This document shows, piece after piece, positions 55,028 to 64,000 of a stretch of DNA of 64,000 bases. Below the pieces are notes generated by a model. It worked only from the letters and a program-made list of their open reading frames with translations, was not told where the DNA came from and made no database searches. Each line of letters starts with the position of its first letter. The first letter of the stretch is position 1. Where the stretch lies: contig NZ_WOTA01000015.1 of NCBI RefSeq assembly GCF_011516825.1, positions 1 to 64,000 on the forward strand, in the 5' to 3' direction. The position numbers and the translations under genes are program-made. The stretch is from Acetobacter oeni. Its GTDB lineage: Bacteria; Pseudomonadota; Alphaproteobacteria; Acetobacterales; Acetobacteraceae.

Positions 55028-56530
55028 ATGTCTGTTCTCCCGTTGATTCCCTCTATGACCGGTCACTTCACCCGTTCGTCCAGGATAATATTCCGTTCAC
55101 TGAAGCTTACTGCAGGCTCTGTTCTTCTTTCAGGCATATTATCCCTGTCTGCCCACGCGCAGATCCTGACCGGGGGCAACAGCGCCGTCGGTCTTGAGCC
55201 ATCTCTTGCGGTCAATAATGAGCTTGGCAAAAACAACGAATACCCACAGCAGTTTTCAGCGCCCTACGGAGCGACCCATTTTCTGGGCGACTGGTGGGGA
55301 GCCCAACCTTGGTTGCAGAATCACGGAATCCATATTCTCGTGGATATTCACGAAGAACTGGCTGGGAATTTTCGCGGTGGCTGGCGTCAGGGCGTTACTG
55401 ACGCCGGACAGGTCGGTGTTGAAACAGATATCGACTGGGGCCGGCTGACGAAAGCAAAGTTCATGGATGGGTTCTGGACCCATACAATGATCGTGAACGG
55501 TCACGGTCGAAACCTCAGTACTCAGTATATTGGCGATTCAATCGGCGGCGTTCAGCAGATCTATGGCGGACGCGGCAATGTGGTCGCGCATCTCGTGTAT
55601 ATGTGGGGTGAAAAGACTTTTCTTCACAATCGTATTGATGTGAGTGCCGGCTGGATTCCGGTTGGAAGTTTTTTTGCAGCTTCACCACTCTACTGTATGT
55701 TCATGAATGTTGCCATGTGCGGAAATCCCGCACCCAACAAATATACAGAAGGCAACCGCGACTGGCCTTCGGGAAATCTTGGTTTCGTCGTGAGAGTTAA
55801 TCCGACTTCCGACACCTACATAATGGCCGGGCTGTTTGCCGTTTCCCCACACTCTTACAATGGCGGCATTTCTGGCTGGGCCTGGGCTCAGGATGGCCTC
55901 GGAAAATTCTCTTCGCCGGTAGAAATCGCGTGGATGCCTCATTTCGGGCGAAACAAGCTTGATGGTCATTATAAAGCGGGATTCAGCTATGATAATTCCC
56001 GCTATCCGGACCTTTATTCAGACATCAATGGAAATTCCTGGCAGGCAACCGGTCTGGCGAAGAGAATGCATGCAGGTCGGGCCAGCGCATGGGTGCAGCT
56101 TGATCAGATGCTGGTTCGCAATGGTGACGGGCCGACGAACGGTCTGCTCGCGCTCGCCGGATATATGTGGACTGATGGCAAGACGACCGCCATGGCCCAC
56201 CATATCTGGGCCGGTATGGTGGAAACGGGCGCCCCCTGGGGACGCCCGATGGACAGTGTAGGTGTCATGTACCAGTGGCTTGGCATGAGTCGCACCCTGT
56301 TGCTTCAGCAGGAGAGTTCGCTGGCCCTGGGCCTGCCCTACCAGTCCAACCAGTGGGGTCCCAGCTGGGGGCTTCAGACTCATGAGAATATTTATGAATT
56401 ATTTTATAATGCTCATGTGGCGCCTGGACTGACACTTCAGCCAGACTTTCAATACATCAACCGACCTGGCGGAACGACGACATTCCATGATGCAGCAGTC
56501 ATGGCACTTCAGTTCAACGTCGTTCTGTAA
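55028..56530 (+). CDS. OprB-family carbohydrate-selective porin
   Basis: Outer-membrane beta-barrel of about 500 residues. After a signal peptide (LTAGSVLLSGILSLSAHA) the sequence shows the OprB pattern: FLGDWWGAQPWLQNHGIHI at the barrel start, repeating aromatic-rich strands, and a C-terminal strand ending in FNVVL with aromatic/aliphatic final residues. It lets sugars cross the outer membrane. The upstream region (54850-55027) has no obvious operator. Confidence 0.9.
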   Translation: MSVLPLIPSMTGHFTRSSRIIFRSLKLTAGSVLLSGILSLSAHAQILTGGNSAVGLEPSLAVNNELGKNNEYPQQFSAPYGATHFLGDWWGAQPWLQNHGIHILVDIHEELAGNFRGGWRQGVTDAGQVGVETDIDWGRLTKAKFMDGFWTHTMIVNGHGRNLSTQYIGDSIGGVQQIYGGRGNVVAHLVYMWGEKTFLHNRIDVSAGWIPVGSFFAASPLYCMFMNVAMCGNPAPNKYTEGNRDWPSGNLGFVVRVNPTSDTYIMAGLFAVSPHSYNGGISGWAWAQDGLGKFSSPVEIAWMPHFGRNKLDGHYKAGFSYDNSRYPDLYSDINGNSWQATGLAKRMHAGRASAWVQLDQMLVRNGDGPTNGLLALAGYMWTDGKTTAMAHHIWAGMVETGAPWGRPMDSVGVMYQWLGMSRTLLLQQESSLALGLPYQSNQWGPSWGLQTHENIYELFYNAHVAPGLTLQPDFQYINRPGGTTTFHDAAVMALQFNVVL

Positions 56531-56540
56531 ATGCTTTCTG

Positions 56541-56565
56541 CCCTGTCGCCTGTGCGTCGACAGGG
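56541..56565. terminator. hairpin after the porin gene
   Basis: Eight-base-pair stem CCCTGTCG/CGACAGGG with a nine-base loop, ten bases after the porin stop and just before the convergent decarboxylase gene ends. The T-run is weak, so termination strength is uncertain. Confidence 0.5.
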
Positions 56566-56573
56566 TCTGCTGA

Positions 56574-57704
56574 TCAGATATAGTATTCCGTAAGAGGCAA
56601 AAATCCGTTGAATCTTGTCGAGCAATAAGTGGAAACATAAGCGCCGGTACCAAGAATCTCTATCCGATCACCGGCTTCCAGCGTAACAGGCAATACATAC
56701 CCTGATTTTTCATAAAGAATATCAGCGCCGTCACAAGTAGGACCAGCAATCGCCACAGGTCCTGTCTCCGCTCCGTCCCGGGCAGTGCGCAACTCGTATC
56801 GGATGGACTCTCCCTCGGTTTCAGCAAGACCACCAAACCGACCTATATCAAGATAAACCCATCGCGGCCCTTCATCGTAACCGCGATGGCTGACAAGAAT
56901 AACTTCAGACGACACCACTCCGGCTGAACCAGCGATAAAACGTCCAGGTTCGACCAGAATTTCAGGTAGTGTGTTCCCGAAGTAAGCAGTCAGGGCACGC
57001 GAAATGGTCTGCCCGAATTGCCTGATGCCGGGTATGTCCTCGCGGTAGTGGATTGGAAATCCTCCCCCAAGATTCAGCATCCGCAGGCGCACACCGTCCG
57101 CAGCCAGGTCGGCAAACAATGCGCCAGCACGTGAGATTGCCACTTCATATGCATCTGTAGAAATCTGCTGACTGCCGACATGAAAAGATACACCATACGG
57201 ATCAAGACCAAGGTCACGAGCCCGAAGCAGCAACTTTCTCGCACTTTCGGGCGTCGTGCCGAACTTTCGTGACAAAGGCCATTCGGCCCCCTGGTTATTC
57301 ACCAGCAAACGACAATAAACCCGTGATCCAGGCGCAAACCGGGCAATTTTCTCCAATTCTTCGATACAATCGAAAACAAAAAGCCTGATCCCAGCCTCAT
57401 ATGCCGCTTTTATTGCAGAAACTTTTTTTACCGTATTGCCGAATGAAATATTTTCCGGCCGCGCGCCGGCAGAAAGACAAAAATCTATTTCATCCCATGA
57501 AGCGGCATCAAAGCTTGCGCCAAGAAAAACAAGCCTGTCGAGAAGCGGGCGGGCCGGATTAGCTTTTACAGCATAATAAATGCGGGCCGGGGGTATAGCA
57601 GCCTGCATGTCACGATAACGGCGCTCCACCTCATCGACATCCATAACCAGACAAGGAGTCTGCGGTTTTTTTTCTGCCAGAAATTGCGAGATTTTGGGTG
57701 TCAT
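56574..57704 (-). CDS. ornithine/lysine decarboxylase, fold III (Orn/DAP/Arg decarboxylase 2 family)
   Basis: PLP-dependent alpha-amino-acid decarboxylase making putrescine or cadaverine. PLP lysine is K47 in YAVKANP; the glycine-rich phosphate loop is LNLGGGFPI; the second active-site cysteine lies in GPTCDGAD; EPGRFIAG is intact. 376 residues, matching the alphaproteobacterial ODC/LDC type. Ornithine versus lysine preference cannot be decided here. Confidence 0.92.
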   Translation of the reverse strand: MTPKISQFLAEKKPQTPCLVMDVDEVERRYRDMQAAIPPARIYYAVKANPARPLLDRLVFLGASFDAASWDEIDFCLSAGARPENISFGNTVKKVSAIKAAYEAGIRLFVFDCIEELEKIARFAPGSRVYCRLLVNNQGAEWPLSRKFGTTPESARKLLLRARDLGLDPYGVSFHVGSQQISTDAYEVAISRAGALFADLAADGVRLRMLNLGGGFPIHYREDIPGIRQFGQTISRALTAYFGNTLPEILVEPGRFIAGSAGVVSSEVILVSHRGYDEGPRWVYLDIGRFGGLAETEGESIRYELRTARDGAETGPVAIAGPTCDGADILYEKSGYVLPVTLEAGDRIEILGTGAYVSTYCSTRFNGFLPLTEYYI

Positions 57705-58151
57705 CGCACTTCATCCCTTCCGGACTCGCCAGCATACAGCCATAGCGAGCAGTGTTGCGAAACGGTCTAACGGACCAGCGACCAAAACTGAATCCCCAAG
57801 GGATTCCGATTGCCAGAACGCTTGACGTCGTTGCGTAACCACAGTGGGCCAGGGGCACGTGCGTTGCTGCGTAGGAACGGGCGTATGGAACTAAACGGCA
57901 ACACATGCAACAGAAAATTTGATTGCCTTCTTAAAAAACTGGAACAGCGAGGCTGTTTCCTTTTAGAATCAGATATAACAGATGCGGCAAGCGATTCAGA
58001 AAATCAGCTTTTCAGTCCGATCAACCACAAAAGTCCGGTTGCACGTAATGCAGACTCCGACAGTCTGCCCGATGAAATTAAATACATTTACATCCATCTC
58101 ACCCAGATCTGCTCCGGCAAATGAAGCAAATTTTCGAGGTTAACTGTTCTT
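57705..58151. other. intergenic stretch between the decarboxylase and brkB-like genes
   Basis: A divergent promoter region of 447 bases. It holds one weak small reading frame (57885-58124) and nothing else I recognise; no strong hairpin or repeat. Confidence 0.5.
57885..58124 (+). CDS. possible small protein, unrecognised
   Basis: A 79-codon frame starting at ATG 57885 with AGGA eight bases before it. The product begins MELNGNTCNRKFDCLLKK and has four cysteines but no signal, membrane helix or known motif. It ends 27 bases before the BrkB-like gene. The ribosome site is the only positive support; the frame may be chance. Confidence 0.22.
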   Translation: MELNGNTCNRKFDCLLKKLEQRGCFLLESDITDAASDSENQLFSPINHKSPVARNADSDSLPDEIKYIYIHLTQICSGK

Positions 58152-59138
58152 ATGAGTTCCACCCTGTCTCCCGTTCAGCCAGAGCATTCAGCCGATACTC
58201 ACGGCACCGGGCTGACCGATCGGCAGGAAGCGGCTTATCCAAAGGTTGTCTCTCCACTGCACCTTACCTCCACCCAGTGGAAAAAAATCTGCAAATCAAC
58301 TGTCGTGGCTCTGATCTCCGGACCAACAACTCTCGTGGCCGCAGGCTGTGCGTTTTACGCTACCCTGGCGCTGTTTCCGGCTATCAGCACTCTTATTTCG
58401 ATCTATGGACTCGCCTTCGATGTGCAAAGTGTAGCCACGCAGCTTGACGTGATGCGCAACCTCTTACCGCCGGCAGCATTTTCCATCATTCAGGACCGTG
58501 TGCAGGAACTGGTATCGGAGCCTCACAGCTCTCTTACGCTCAACCTCGTTATCTCGACATCAATCGCATTATGGTCAGCCTCCGCAGGAATCAAATCCAT
58601 CCTGTCAGCGCTGAATATCGCTTACGGAACCACAGAAACGCGTAATTTTTTCGTATTCCAGGCCCTTGCTCTTTCGCTGACCCTGGGTGCCACGATTGAA
58701 GCCTCTCTGGGTGTCGCGACCATGGTCGCGCTCCCCATCCTGATTCAATACCTTCCTGTTCTCCTGATGATCAAACCCCCGCCCGGGTCAATGGAACTGG
58801 CGGTTCGTATGGCGGGCCTTGGGACCATGACTACGTTCATGATCGCCGCGTATATGATTCTTTTTCGATTTGGCCCGAGTCAGCATCATACGAAATGGCG
58901 ATGGGTGGCGCCGGGAGCAATCGCTGCGACGTTTATCTGGATTATAGTCGCCTCCGGCTTCTCTTATTATGTCGCAAATATCGCCAGCTATGGCTCTACC
59001 TATGGGCCGCTTGGTGCTTTTGTCGCAATCATGATGTGGTTTTTTGTAAGCGCATGGGTTGTGCTTCTGGGAGCAGAATTCAACGCTGAAATGGAAGCAC
59101 TTGCACGCGGAGAGAAGCGGGAAATCCTGCAGATTTAG
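58152..59138 (+). CDS. YihY/BrkB-family inner-membrane protein
   Basis: A 328-residue protein with about six membrane helices. Family markers are AAGCAFYATLALFPAISTLISIYGL near residue 68, SIALWSASAGIKSILSALNIAYG, and the C-terminal YGSTYGPLGAFVAIMMWFFVSAWVVLLGAEFNAEME, characteristic of YihY/BrkB. Earlier called RNase BN by mistake in E. coli; real function unknown. A 45-residue cytosolic N-terminal extension is polar. Confidence 0.92.
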   Translation: MSSTLSPVQPEHSADTHGTGLTDRQEAAYPKVVSPLHLTSTQWKKICKSTVVALISGPTTLVAAGCAFYATLALFPAISTLISIYGLAFDVQSVATQLDVMRNLLPPAAFSIIQDRVQELVSEPHSSLTLNLVISTSIALWSASAGIKSILSALNIAYGTTETRNFFVFQALALSLTLGATIEASLGVATMVALPILIQYLPVLLMIKPPPGSMELAVRMAGLGTMTTFMIAAYMILFRFGPSQHHTKWRWVAPGAIAATFIWIIVASGFSYYVANIASYGSTYGPLGAFVAIMMWFFVSAWVVLLGAEFNAEMEALARGEKREILQI

Positions 59139-59209
59139 AGGCCTGAACAATTTTCATTTGGGCAGCAGGATGGTCCGAAAATAGTTTGCAAAGCGGTCAT
59201 TTAGTCCAT

Positions 59210-59235
59210 CGGGACAGATTTAAAATTCTGTCCCG
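59210..59235. terminator. hairpin between convergent brkB-like and rlpA genes
   Basis: Nine-base-pair perfect stem (CGGGACAGA with TCTGTCCCG) and an A/T-only loop, located between two convergent genes. Likely a shared terminator; T-tracts are weak on both sides. Confidence 0.6.
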
Positions 59236-59259
59236 ACGCTGAATATTAAGGCTGGAAGA

Positions 59260-59871
59260 TTACTTTCCGCTGTCGGCCGGGGCCTGAGCGACCTCAAGCA
59301 CCTCGTCAGGAAGGGCGGTCCGCACTGTTACATGCGCGACACCTTGGTTCAGCATTCCCAGACGAGACGCTGCGGCGTGCGACAGATCAATGATGCGTCC
59401 TGCTTTATACGGGCCACGATCATTAACTGTTACAACAACGGAGCGACCGGTTTCCTCTGAATGCACGAGCAATTTAGAACCGAGAGGCGCAGAAGGATGC
59501 GCGGCTGTCATTTCGACCGGGCTGAAAGAATGACCTGAACTGGTCCTTCTGTGGACAAAACGCCCACCATACCAACTGGCAAGACCAGCCTGAACACGAG
59601 TTCCGGAATCCGCGACGCGGCGTGCGAGAGCATTACGCACCGAGGCTGCCCAGGAGGTAGTCCGGGGCGCATCATGCGTAACGGATGACTGCGATCCGGC
59701 ACCGTCATCTGCACTGGCGTGGCTACTCCATGTCAGCCCGGCCATAAGCAGACACGACAAAATGCCAAACCCTTTCTTTTCACGTTGAGATGGCACATTC
59801 CGGTCCGGATGCAGTTTCAGGAGTAAAAACAGTAAACCTAAATCACAGACTGGTTTCAACCCGGATTCCAT
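59260..59871 (-). CDS. rlpA: RlpA-family septal ring lytic transglycosylase
   Basis: RlpA proteins have a double-psi beta-barrel and cleave or bind naked glycan strands at the septum. The barrel is recognised by GLASWYGGRFVHRRTSSGHSF, MTAAHPSAPLGSKLLV and VVVTVNDRGPYKAGRIIDLSHAAASRLGM, with the catalytic Asp in the NDRGP motif. No SPOR domain follows, so this is the short form (203 residues). The export signal is unusual: a hydrophobic segment (about 35-55) ending in SSHASA follows a 30-residue leader; the ATG at 59871 is used, as the codon at 59880 is TTG. Confidence 0.88.
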   Translation of the reverse strand: MESGLKPVCDLGLLFLLLKLHPDRNVPSQREKKGFGILSCLLMAGLTWSSHASADDGAGSQSSVTHDAPRTTSWAASVRNALARRVADSGTRVQAGLASWYGGRFVHRRTSSGHSFSPVEMTAAHPSAPLGSKLLVHSEETGRSVVVTVNDRGPYKAGRIIDLSHAAASRLGMLNQGVAHVTVRTALPDEVLEVAQAPADSGK

Positions 59872-60103
59872 GAAAAACAAAGAAAAGCGACCAAAGTGTA
59901 AAAAGCTGTTAATATTTTACAAATATATCCAACATTTTAATTGTGTTGTTACTCTACACATAAAATTGCCTTATTCATAATACCCCTCCATGTAAAATGG
60001 CCGGATCGAGCTTTGCACCATGAACCGGGCATCCTGCCGGTCCCGACAAATGCACTCAGTCGCTATTGGAGCCGGACGCCGGTCGTGCTAACGGCGCCCT
60101 ACT

Positions 60104-60559
60104 ATGGACCGACCGCTTATCTCCGTTTTGAACGGACCCAACCTGAACATGCTTGGATTGCGTCAGCCGCAGGTGTACGGACGCGCTACCCTTGATGACG
60201 TCGAGCAACTTTGTGCACAGGCTGCGGAACGCCTGGATATCGCCATCGACTTCCGGCAAACCAACGGTGAAGGCGAACTGATCTCCTGGGTCCAGGAATG
60301 CCACGGACGGGCGCAGGGAATTATCATTAATCCGGCAGGCTATTCGCATACATCCATAGCTTTGCTAGATGCACTGCTTGCCGTGGATCTGCCTGTGATT
60401 GAAGTCCATATTTCGAATATTCATCGCCGCGAAGCGTTCCGTCACCATTCTTATGTATCAAGAGGCGCTCTCGGCGTTATCTGTGGACTGGGCGTACAGG
60501 GATATGCCCTCGCGCTTCAGGCTATGACAGACATCATTCTCAGCGAGGACACGCAATGA
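60104..60559 (+). CDS. aroQ: type II 3-dehydroquinate dehydratase
   Basis: Shikimate-pathway enzyme converting 3-dehydroquinate to 3-dehydroshikimate. Conserved elements are [18 protein letters not shown] with the catalytic Tyr and Arg, [32 protein letters not shown], and [20 protein letters not shown] with the active-site His. 151 residues, dodecamer family. The stop overlaps accB by four bases, a common neighbour arrangement (aroQ-accB-accC). Confidence 0.95.
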   Translation: MDRPLISVLNGPNLNMLGLRQPQVYGRATLDDVEQLCAQAAERLDIAIDFRQTNGEGELISWVQECHGRAQGIIINPAGYSHTSIALLDALLAVDLPVIEVHISNIHRREAFRHHSYVSRGALGVICGLGVQGYALALQAMTDIILSEDTQ

Positions 60560-61011
60560 GCCGACTGCTCGTAGACGCAGATGCCATACGGGCATTAGCC
60601 GGCATTCTGACGGAAACCGGACTGACCGAGATTGAAATTGCCGAGAAGGACAGTCGCATCCGTGTCGTACGAGCTGCGGCACCGGCTGCCGTTCCTGTCC
60701 AGACAATACCTGTGGCGACCACGTCGGAAGCGCCTGTAGCCGCAGCCGCTACTGTCCCGGCAGACATCTCCCGGCACCCGGGGATTGTGAACAGTCCGAT
60801 GGTCGGAATCGCCTATCTGAGCCCGGACCCGTCCTCTCCTCCGTTCATCACCAGCGGTCAGGCTGTAATGGCCGGCCAGACGCTCATGCTGATTGAAGCC
60901 ATGAAAACCTTTAATCAGATCAAGGCACCGAAAAGCGGCACAGTGAAACAGATCTTCGTCGAATCCGGAGACCCCGTTGAATTCAGTCAGCCTCTCGTCA
61001 TTATTGAATAA
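60556..61011 (+). CDS. accB: biotin carboxyl carrier protein of acetyl-CoA carboxylase
   Basis: BCCP carries the carboxyl group for fatty acid synthesis. The biotinylation site is K117 in [13 protein letters not shown]. The N-terminal helical part (about 1-40) and an Ala/Pro/Thr linker (40-70) are typical; the segment [18 protein letters not shown] is the thumb-containing biotinyl domain. 151 residues. Overlaps accC by one base (TAATG), so the two subunits are made together. Confidence 0.96.
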   Translation: MSRLLVDADAIRALAGILTETGLTEIEIAEKDSRIRVVRAAAPAAVPVQTIPVATTSEAPVAAAATVPADISRHPGIVNSPMVGIAYLSPDPSSPPFITSGQAVMAGQTLMLIEAMKTFNQIKAPKSGTVKQIFVESGDPVEFSQPLVIIE

Positions 61012-62354
61012 TGTTTTCAAAAATCCTGATCGCCAATCGCGGCGAAATCGCCCTGCGTATTCTGCGGGCGTGTCGCGAAATGGGGATCCGCACGGTTGCG
61101 GTACATTCCACCGCAGATGAAAGCGCAATGCATGTACGACTTGCCGATGAGGCTGTCTGCATCGGGCCACCATCAGCAAGAGAATCTTACTTGAACGTCG
61201 CCGCCATTTTGTCAGCTGCGACAATCACAGGCGCTGAAGCGATTCATCCCGGATATGGGTTTCTGTCCGAAAACGCCGATTTCGCCGAAACGGTCGAAGC
61301 TCATGGTCTGGCATTCATCGGTCCGACAGCCGAACATATCCGCACGATGGGCGACAAAATTACTGCCAAGACTACGATGCAGGCCCTCGGCGTACCCCTC
61401 GTTCCAGGATCTGATGGTGAACTCGCCTGCCTGGAAGAGGCCCGTGAGGTCGCCGCCAAGGTGGGATATCCGGTACTGATCAAGGCCGCCGCCGGCGGTG
61501 GTGGCCGAGGCATGAAGGTTGCTCACAGTGAAGATGAGCTTGCGGAAGCCTGGAGTGTGGCCCGGACAGAAGCTCTGGCGGCATTCGGCAATGATGCTGT
61601 CTATCTTGAAAAATACCTGGATCGCCCTCGTCATATCGAACTACAGATTATGGGGGATATGTACGGGAATGTAGTGCATTTCGGAGAGCGTGACTGCTCA
61701 CTCCAGCGACGCCATCAGAAGCTTCTTGAAGAAGCCGGATCGCCGGTTCTTTCATCTGAGGAACGGGATGCTATCGGTGCCACAGCCACTGCTGCCCTGT
61801 CAAAAATGGGTTACCGTAATGCGGGAACTCTGGAGTTCCTGTATCAGGATGGACAGTTCTCTTTCATTGAGATGAATACCCGTTTGCAGGTTGAACATCC
61901 GGTGACGGAAATGGTCTGCGATATCGACCTGGTCCGTGAACAGATAAGAATCGCATCCGGTGAAAAACTGGGATATTCTCAATCTGACATTACATTCTCA
62001 GGTCACGCTATTGAGTGCCGTATCAATGCGGAAGATCCTGACAGCTTTATCCCCAGCCCGGGAACCATAACAGTATTTCATCCGCCAGGCGGCCCCGGTG
62101 TGCGCATGGACAGTGCGATCTACGCGGGTTATCGGGTGCCTCCATTTTATGACAGCATGATCGCTAAACTTATTGTTCATGCACCGACGCGCGAAGCCGC
62201 GATCGCGCGTATGCAACGAGCTCTGGACGAGATCGTCGTGGAGGGCGTCAAAACTGTTATTCCACTTCATCGACGCATTCTGGCTGATCCGGAGTTCCGG
62301 CGTGGCGATTACACAATTCACTGGCTGGAACAGTTTACGAATCGAAAACACTGA
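61011..62354 (+). CDS. accC: acetyl-CoA carboxylase biotin carboxylase subunit
   Basis: ATP-grasp enzyme that carboxylates biotin on BCCP. N-terminal [22 protein letters not shown], the ATP loop [21 protein letters not shown], and catalytic [16 protein letters not shown] near residue 290 are intact. 447 residues, standard. The gene is the end of the aroQ-accB-accC unit; about 300 bases follow before purH. Confidence 0.97.
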   Translation: MFSKILIANRGEIALRILRACREMGIRTVAVHSTADESAMHVRLADEAVCIGPPSARESYLNVAAILSAATITGAEAIHPGYGFLSENADFAETVEAHGLAFIGPTAEHIRTMGDKITAKTTMQALGVPLVPGSDGELACLEEAREVAAKVGYPVLIKAAAGGGGRGMKVAHSEDELAEAWSVARTEALAAFGNDAVYLEKYLDRPRHIELQIMGDMYGNVVHFGERDCSLQRRHQKLLEEAGSPVLSSEERDAIGATATAALSKMGYRNAGTLEFLYQDGQFSFIEMNTRLQVEHPVTEMVCDIDLVREQIRIASGEKLGYSQSDITFSGHAIECRINAEDPDSFIPSPGTITVFHPPGGPGVRMDSAIYAGYRVPPFYDSMIAKLIVHAPTREAAIARMQRALDEIVVEGVKTVIPLHRRILADPEFRRGDYTIHWLEQFTNRKH

Positions 62355-62656
62355 AACTAGCATAGCAGGGACTGCATTCTGCATTCAGTCAGACAATTGA
62401 TCAGCTCCGCGTGCAAGCGTTGCGATGCCGGCAAAATGCAAAATATCTTCTGACCAGCTATGGCATTCCCATGTTCCTGCCGGATTATAATATAATCTAT
62501 TTGCCCTCCATAGCCGTCTGTCCACGTTATCTTAATGATTCTATCCTTTAGTTTGCCAATATGTAAGGGCGCAGTTAAGCAACGCGGCACGGATGATCGT
62601 ATATAAATACGATGACTTCCTGTGTATTGTATCAAAGCTGTCAGAAAGATTTCCAG
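62355..62656. other. intergenic stretch between accC and purH
   Basis: About 300 A/T-richer bases. It holds a short perfect palindrome (62596-62613) and no convincing reading frame; the 92-codon minus-strand frame has no ribosome site or motif. Confidence 0.5.
62596..62613. promoter_or_regulatory. palindrome upstream of purH
   Basis: Perfect seven-base arms (ATCGTAT and ATACGAT) around ATAA, 44 bases before the purH ATG. It could be an operator or a leader hairpin; nothing shows which, or what would bind it. Confidence 0.3.
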
Positions 62657-64000
62657 ATGAGTGCCCCTGCCCCACTGCCCGTAAAGCGAGCACTTCTTTC
62701 CGTATCTGATAAAACCGGATTACTCGAACTCGCCAGAGCACTGGTTGCTCAGGGCGCAGAAATCCTTTCGACAGGCGGATCGGCAAAAGCTCTGAAAAAT
62801 GCTGGGTTACCGGTAACCGAAGTGTCTGAGCATACAGGGTTTCCAGAAATCCTGGATGGCCGCGTAAAAACTCTGGTTCCACAAATTCACGGTGGCATTC
62901 TGGGGCGACGCGATCTTCCTGCCCATGTGGAGCAAATGAATGCTCATGGAATTGCACCGATCGATCTCGTGGCGGTCAATCTTTATCCTTTCGAGGCAAC
63001 CGTCGCATCTGGTGCTGCAGACGACGACTGTATCGAAAATATCGATATCGGAGGTCCCGCGCTGATTCGGGCCGCCGCGAAGAATCATAATCACGTAGTT
63101 GTGCTGACGGATCCCGCTCAGTATGCCCCGGTTATCGAAGCAATGAACAGCGGCGGGACAACGCTGGAAACCCGACGCCTGCTTGCTGGCGCAGCATACG
63201 CCCGTACTGCATCTTACGATGCCGCGATCGCGAACTGGTTCGCTCAGAGGCGTGATGATCTCCTGCCCGATCGCTTTACCCTTGCCGGAGAGCGACATGA
63301 GATATTGAGGTATGGTGAGAATCCACACCAGAAAGCTGCTTTTTACTACAATGGCAGCAAACGTCCGGGTGTGGCGACCGCGCGCCAGATTCAGGGGAAA
63401 GCCCTGTCCTATAATAATCTTAACGATACTGATGCAGCATTCGAAGCCGTTGCCGAATTCAGCACGCCCGCTGTGGTTGTCGTCAAACATGCCAATCCAT
63501 GCGGCGTAGCGACTGCATCTGACTTTTCGAGTGCATGGGATCAGGCCTTGCGCTGCGATCCCGTTTCGGCTTTTGGCGGCATCGTTGCCCTGAACGGCAC
63601 TCTGGACGAAGAAACAGCGATAAAGATCGCCTCCATCTTCACGGAAGTGATCGTCGCTCCAGATGCAACGCATGCTGCTCGTGAGATTCTTGCGCGCAAG
63701 AAAAATCTTCGGTTGCTCCTGACCGGCGCGCTGCCCGATCCAGGAGAGGCGGGAGTGATTGTGCGGTCTGTTGCGGGAGGTTTTCTTGCTCAGACACGTG
63801 ACAATGGGCGCATCACTGAAGATGACCTCAGAGTTGCAACACAACGCGCTCCGACATCCGAAGAAATGCAGGAGCTCATCTTTGCATTCCGAGTTGCTAA
63901 ACACGTGAAATCAAACGCCATTGTCTATGCAAAAAACCATGCCACGGTAGGAATCGGCGCAGGTCAGATGAGTCGTGTCGATTCAGCCCGTATCGCAGTC
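62657..64000 (+). CDS. purH: bifunctional AICAR transformylase/IMP cyclohydrolase, C-terminus missing
   Basis: Last two steps of IMP synthesis. The open frame starts at ATG 62657 and runs 448 codons to the window edge without a stop; about 80 residues are missing against the usual 525-530. The N-terminal cyclohydrolase (MGS-like) domain shows [26 protein letters not shown] and [11 protein letters not shown]; the transformylase domain starts near residue 215 with [14 protein letters not shown] and contains [10 protein letters not shown] with the catalytic Lys-His pair. Confidence 0.95.
   Translation, partial: MSAPAPLPVKRALLSVSDKTGLLELARALVAQGAEILSTGGSAKALKNAGLPVTEVSEHTGFPEILDGRVKTLVPQIHGGILGRRDLPAHVEQMNAHGIAPIDLVAVNLYPFEATVASGAADDDCIENIDIGGPALIRAAAKNHNHVVVLTDPAQYAPVIEAMNSGGTTLETRRLLAGAAYARTASYDAAIANWFAQRRDDLLPDRFTLAGERHEILRYGENPHQKAAFYYNGSKRPGVATARQIQGKALSYNNLNDTDAAFEAVAEFSTPAVVVVKHANPCGVATASDFSSAWDQALRCDPVSAFGGIVALNGTLDEETAIKIASIFTEVIVAPDATHAAREILARKKNLRLLLTGALPDPGEAGVIVRSVAGGFLAQTRDNGRITEDDLRVATQRAPTSEEMQELIFAFRVAKHVKSNAIVYAKNHATVGIGAGQMSRVDSARIAV

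Noticed and set aside
62807..63904. 365-codon minus-strand open frame
   Set aside because: Antisense to purH. The plus-strand purH frame is clearly the coding one but has no stop inside the window.

Overview
The window reads as an ordinary chromosomal segment of an alphaproteobacterium, most likely an acetic acid bacterium (Acetobacteraceae). The grounds are the Shemin-type 5-aminolevulinate synthase, an Rrf2-SufBCDSUTA iron-sulfur operon, a Bpt-type arginyl/leucyl transferase, an isopropylmalate-dehydrogenase-like isocitrate dehydrogenase, an OprB-type sugar porin and a tRNA-Arg(CCU) gene split by a group I intron. The taxonomic call is inference from gene content. I see no prophage, insertion sequence, CRISPR array or rRNA.

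Layout. 1-1724 (minus): TusA-like protein, xseB, ispA and the first 45 codons of dxs, the isoprenoid precursor genes. 1854-2780 (plus): ROK sugar kinase. 3277-10001 (minus): a compact SUF operon led by its Rrf2 regulator. 10157-13063 (minus): a divergent PEP-carboxylase-family protein; 13083-14480 (plus): DUF445 protein. 14766-17377: small secreted protein, hemA, Pro-rich lipoprotein. 17558-22008 (plus): a transketolase-like protein that has lost its cofactor site, then gap and pgk. 22417-22725: the intron-split tRNA. 22867-25104: small proteins and an aquaporin-like protein with altered NPA motifs. 25270-28159: aminopeptidase P and NAD-type isocitrate dehydrogenase. 28357-31716: degenerate EAL protein, YegD-like Hsp70, yellow/MRJP-like beta-propeller. 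31757-36805 (plus): thrC, M16 protease, PmbA-like protein, Tim44-like protein.

36869-45526 (minus) runs pheS-pheT-hisZ-purA followed by a membrane-anchored pseudokinase translationally coupled to a small membrane protein. 45778-50090 (plus): large secreted protein of unknown role, hemB, bpt. 50215-53664 (plus): an OmpR/histidine-kinase pair whose kinase gene overlaps two small exported-protein genes. 53727-57704: PfpI-like protein and moaB (minus), OprB porin (plus), ornithine-type decarboxylase (minus). 58152-64000: BrkB/YihY membrane protein, RlpA (minus), then aroQ-accB-accC and the start of purH, cut by the window end.

The most notable items are the self-splicing-type intron inside the tRNA anticodon loop, which ordinary tRNA and ORF searches tend to miss, and several metabolic or signalling folds whose catalytic residues are gone (transketolase, PEP carboxylase, protein kinase, EAL domain). 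These suggest regulatory or structural reuse. No obvious defence or mobile system was found.
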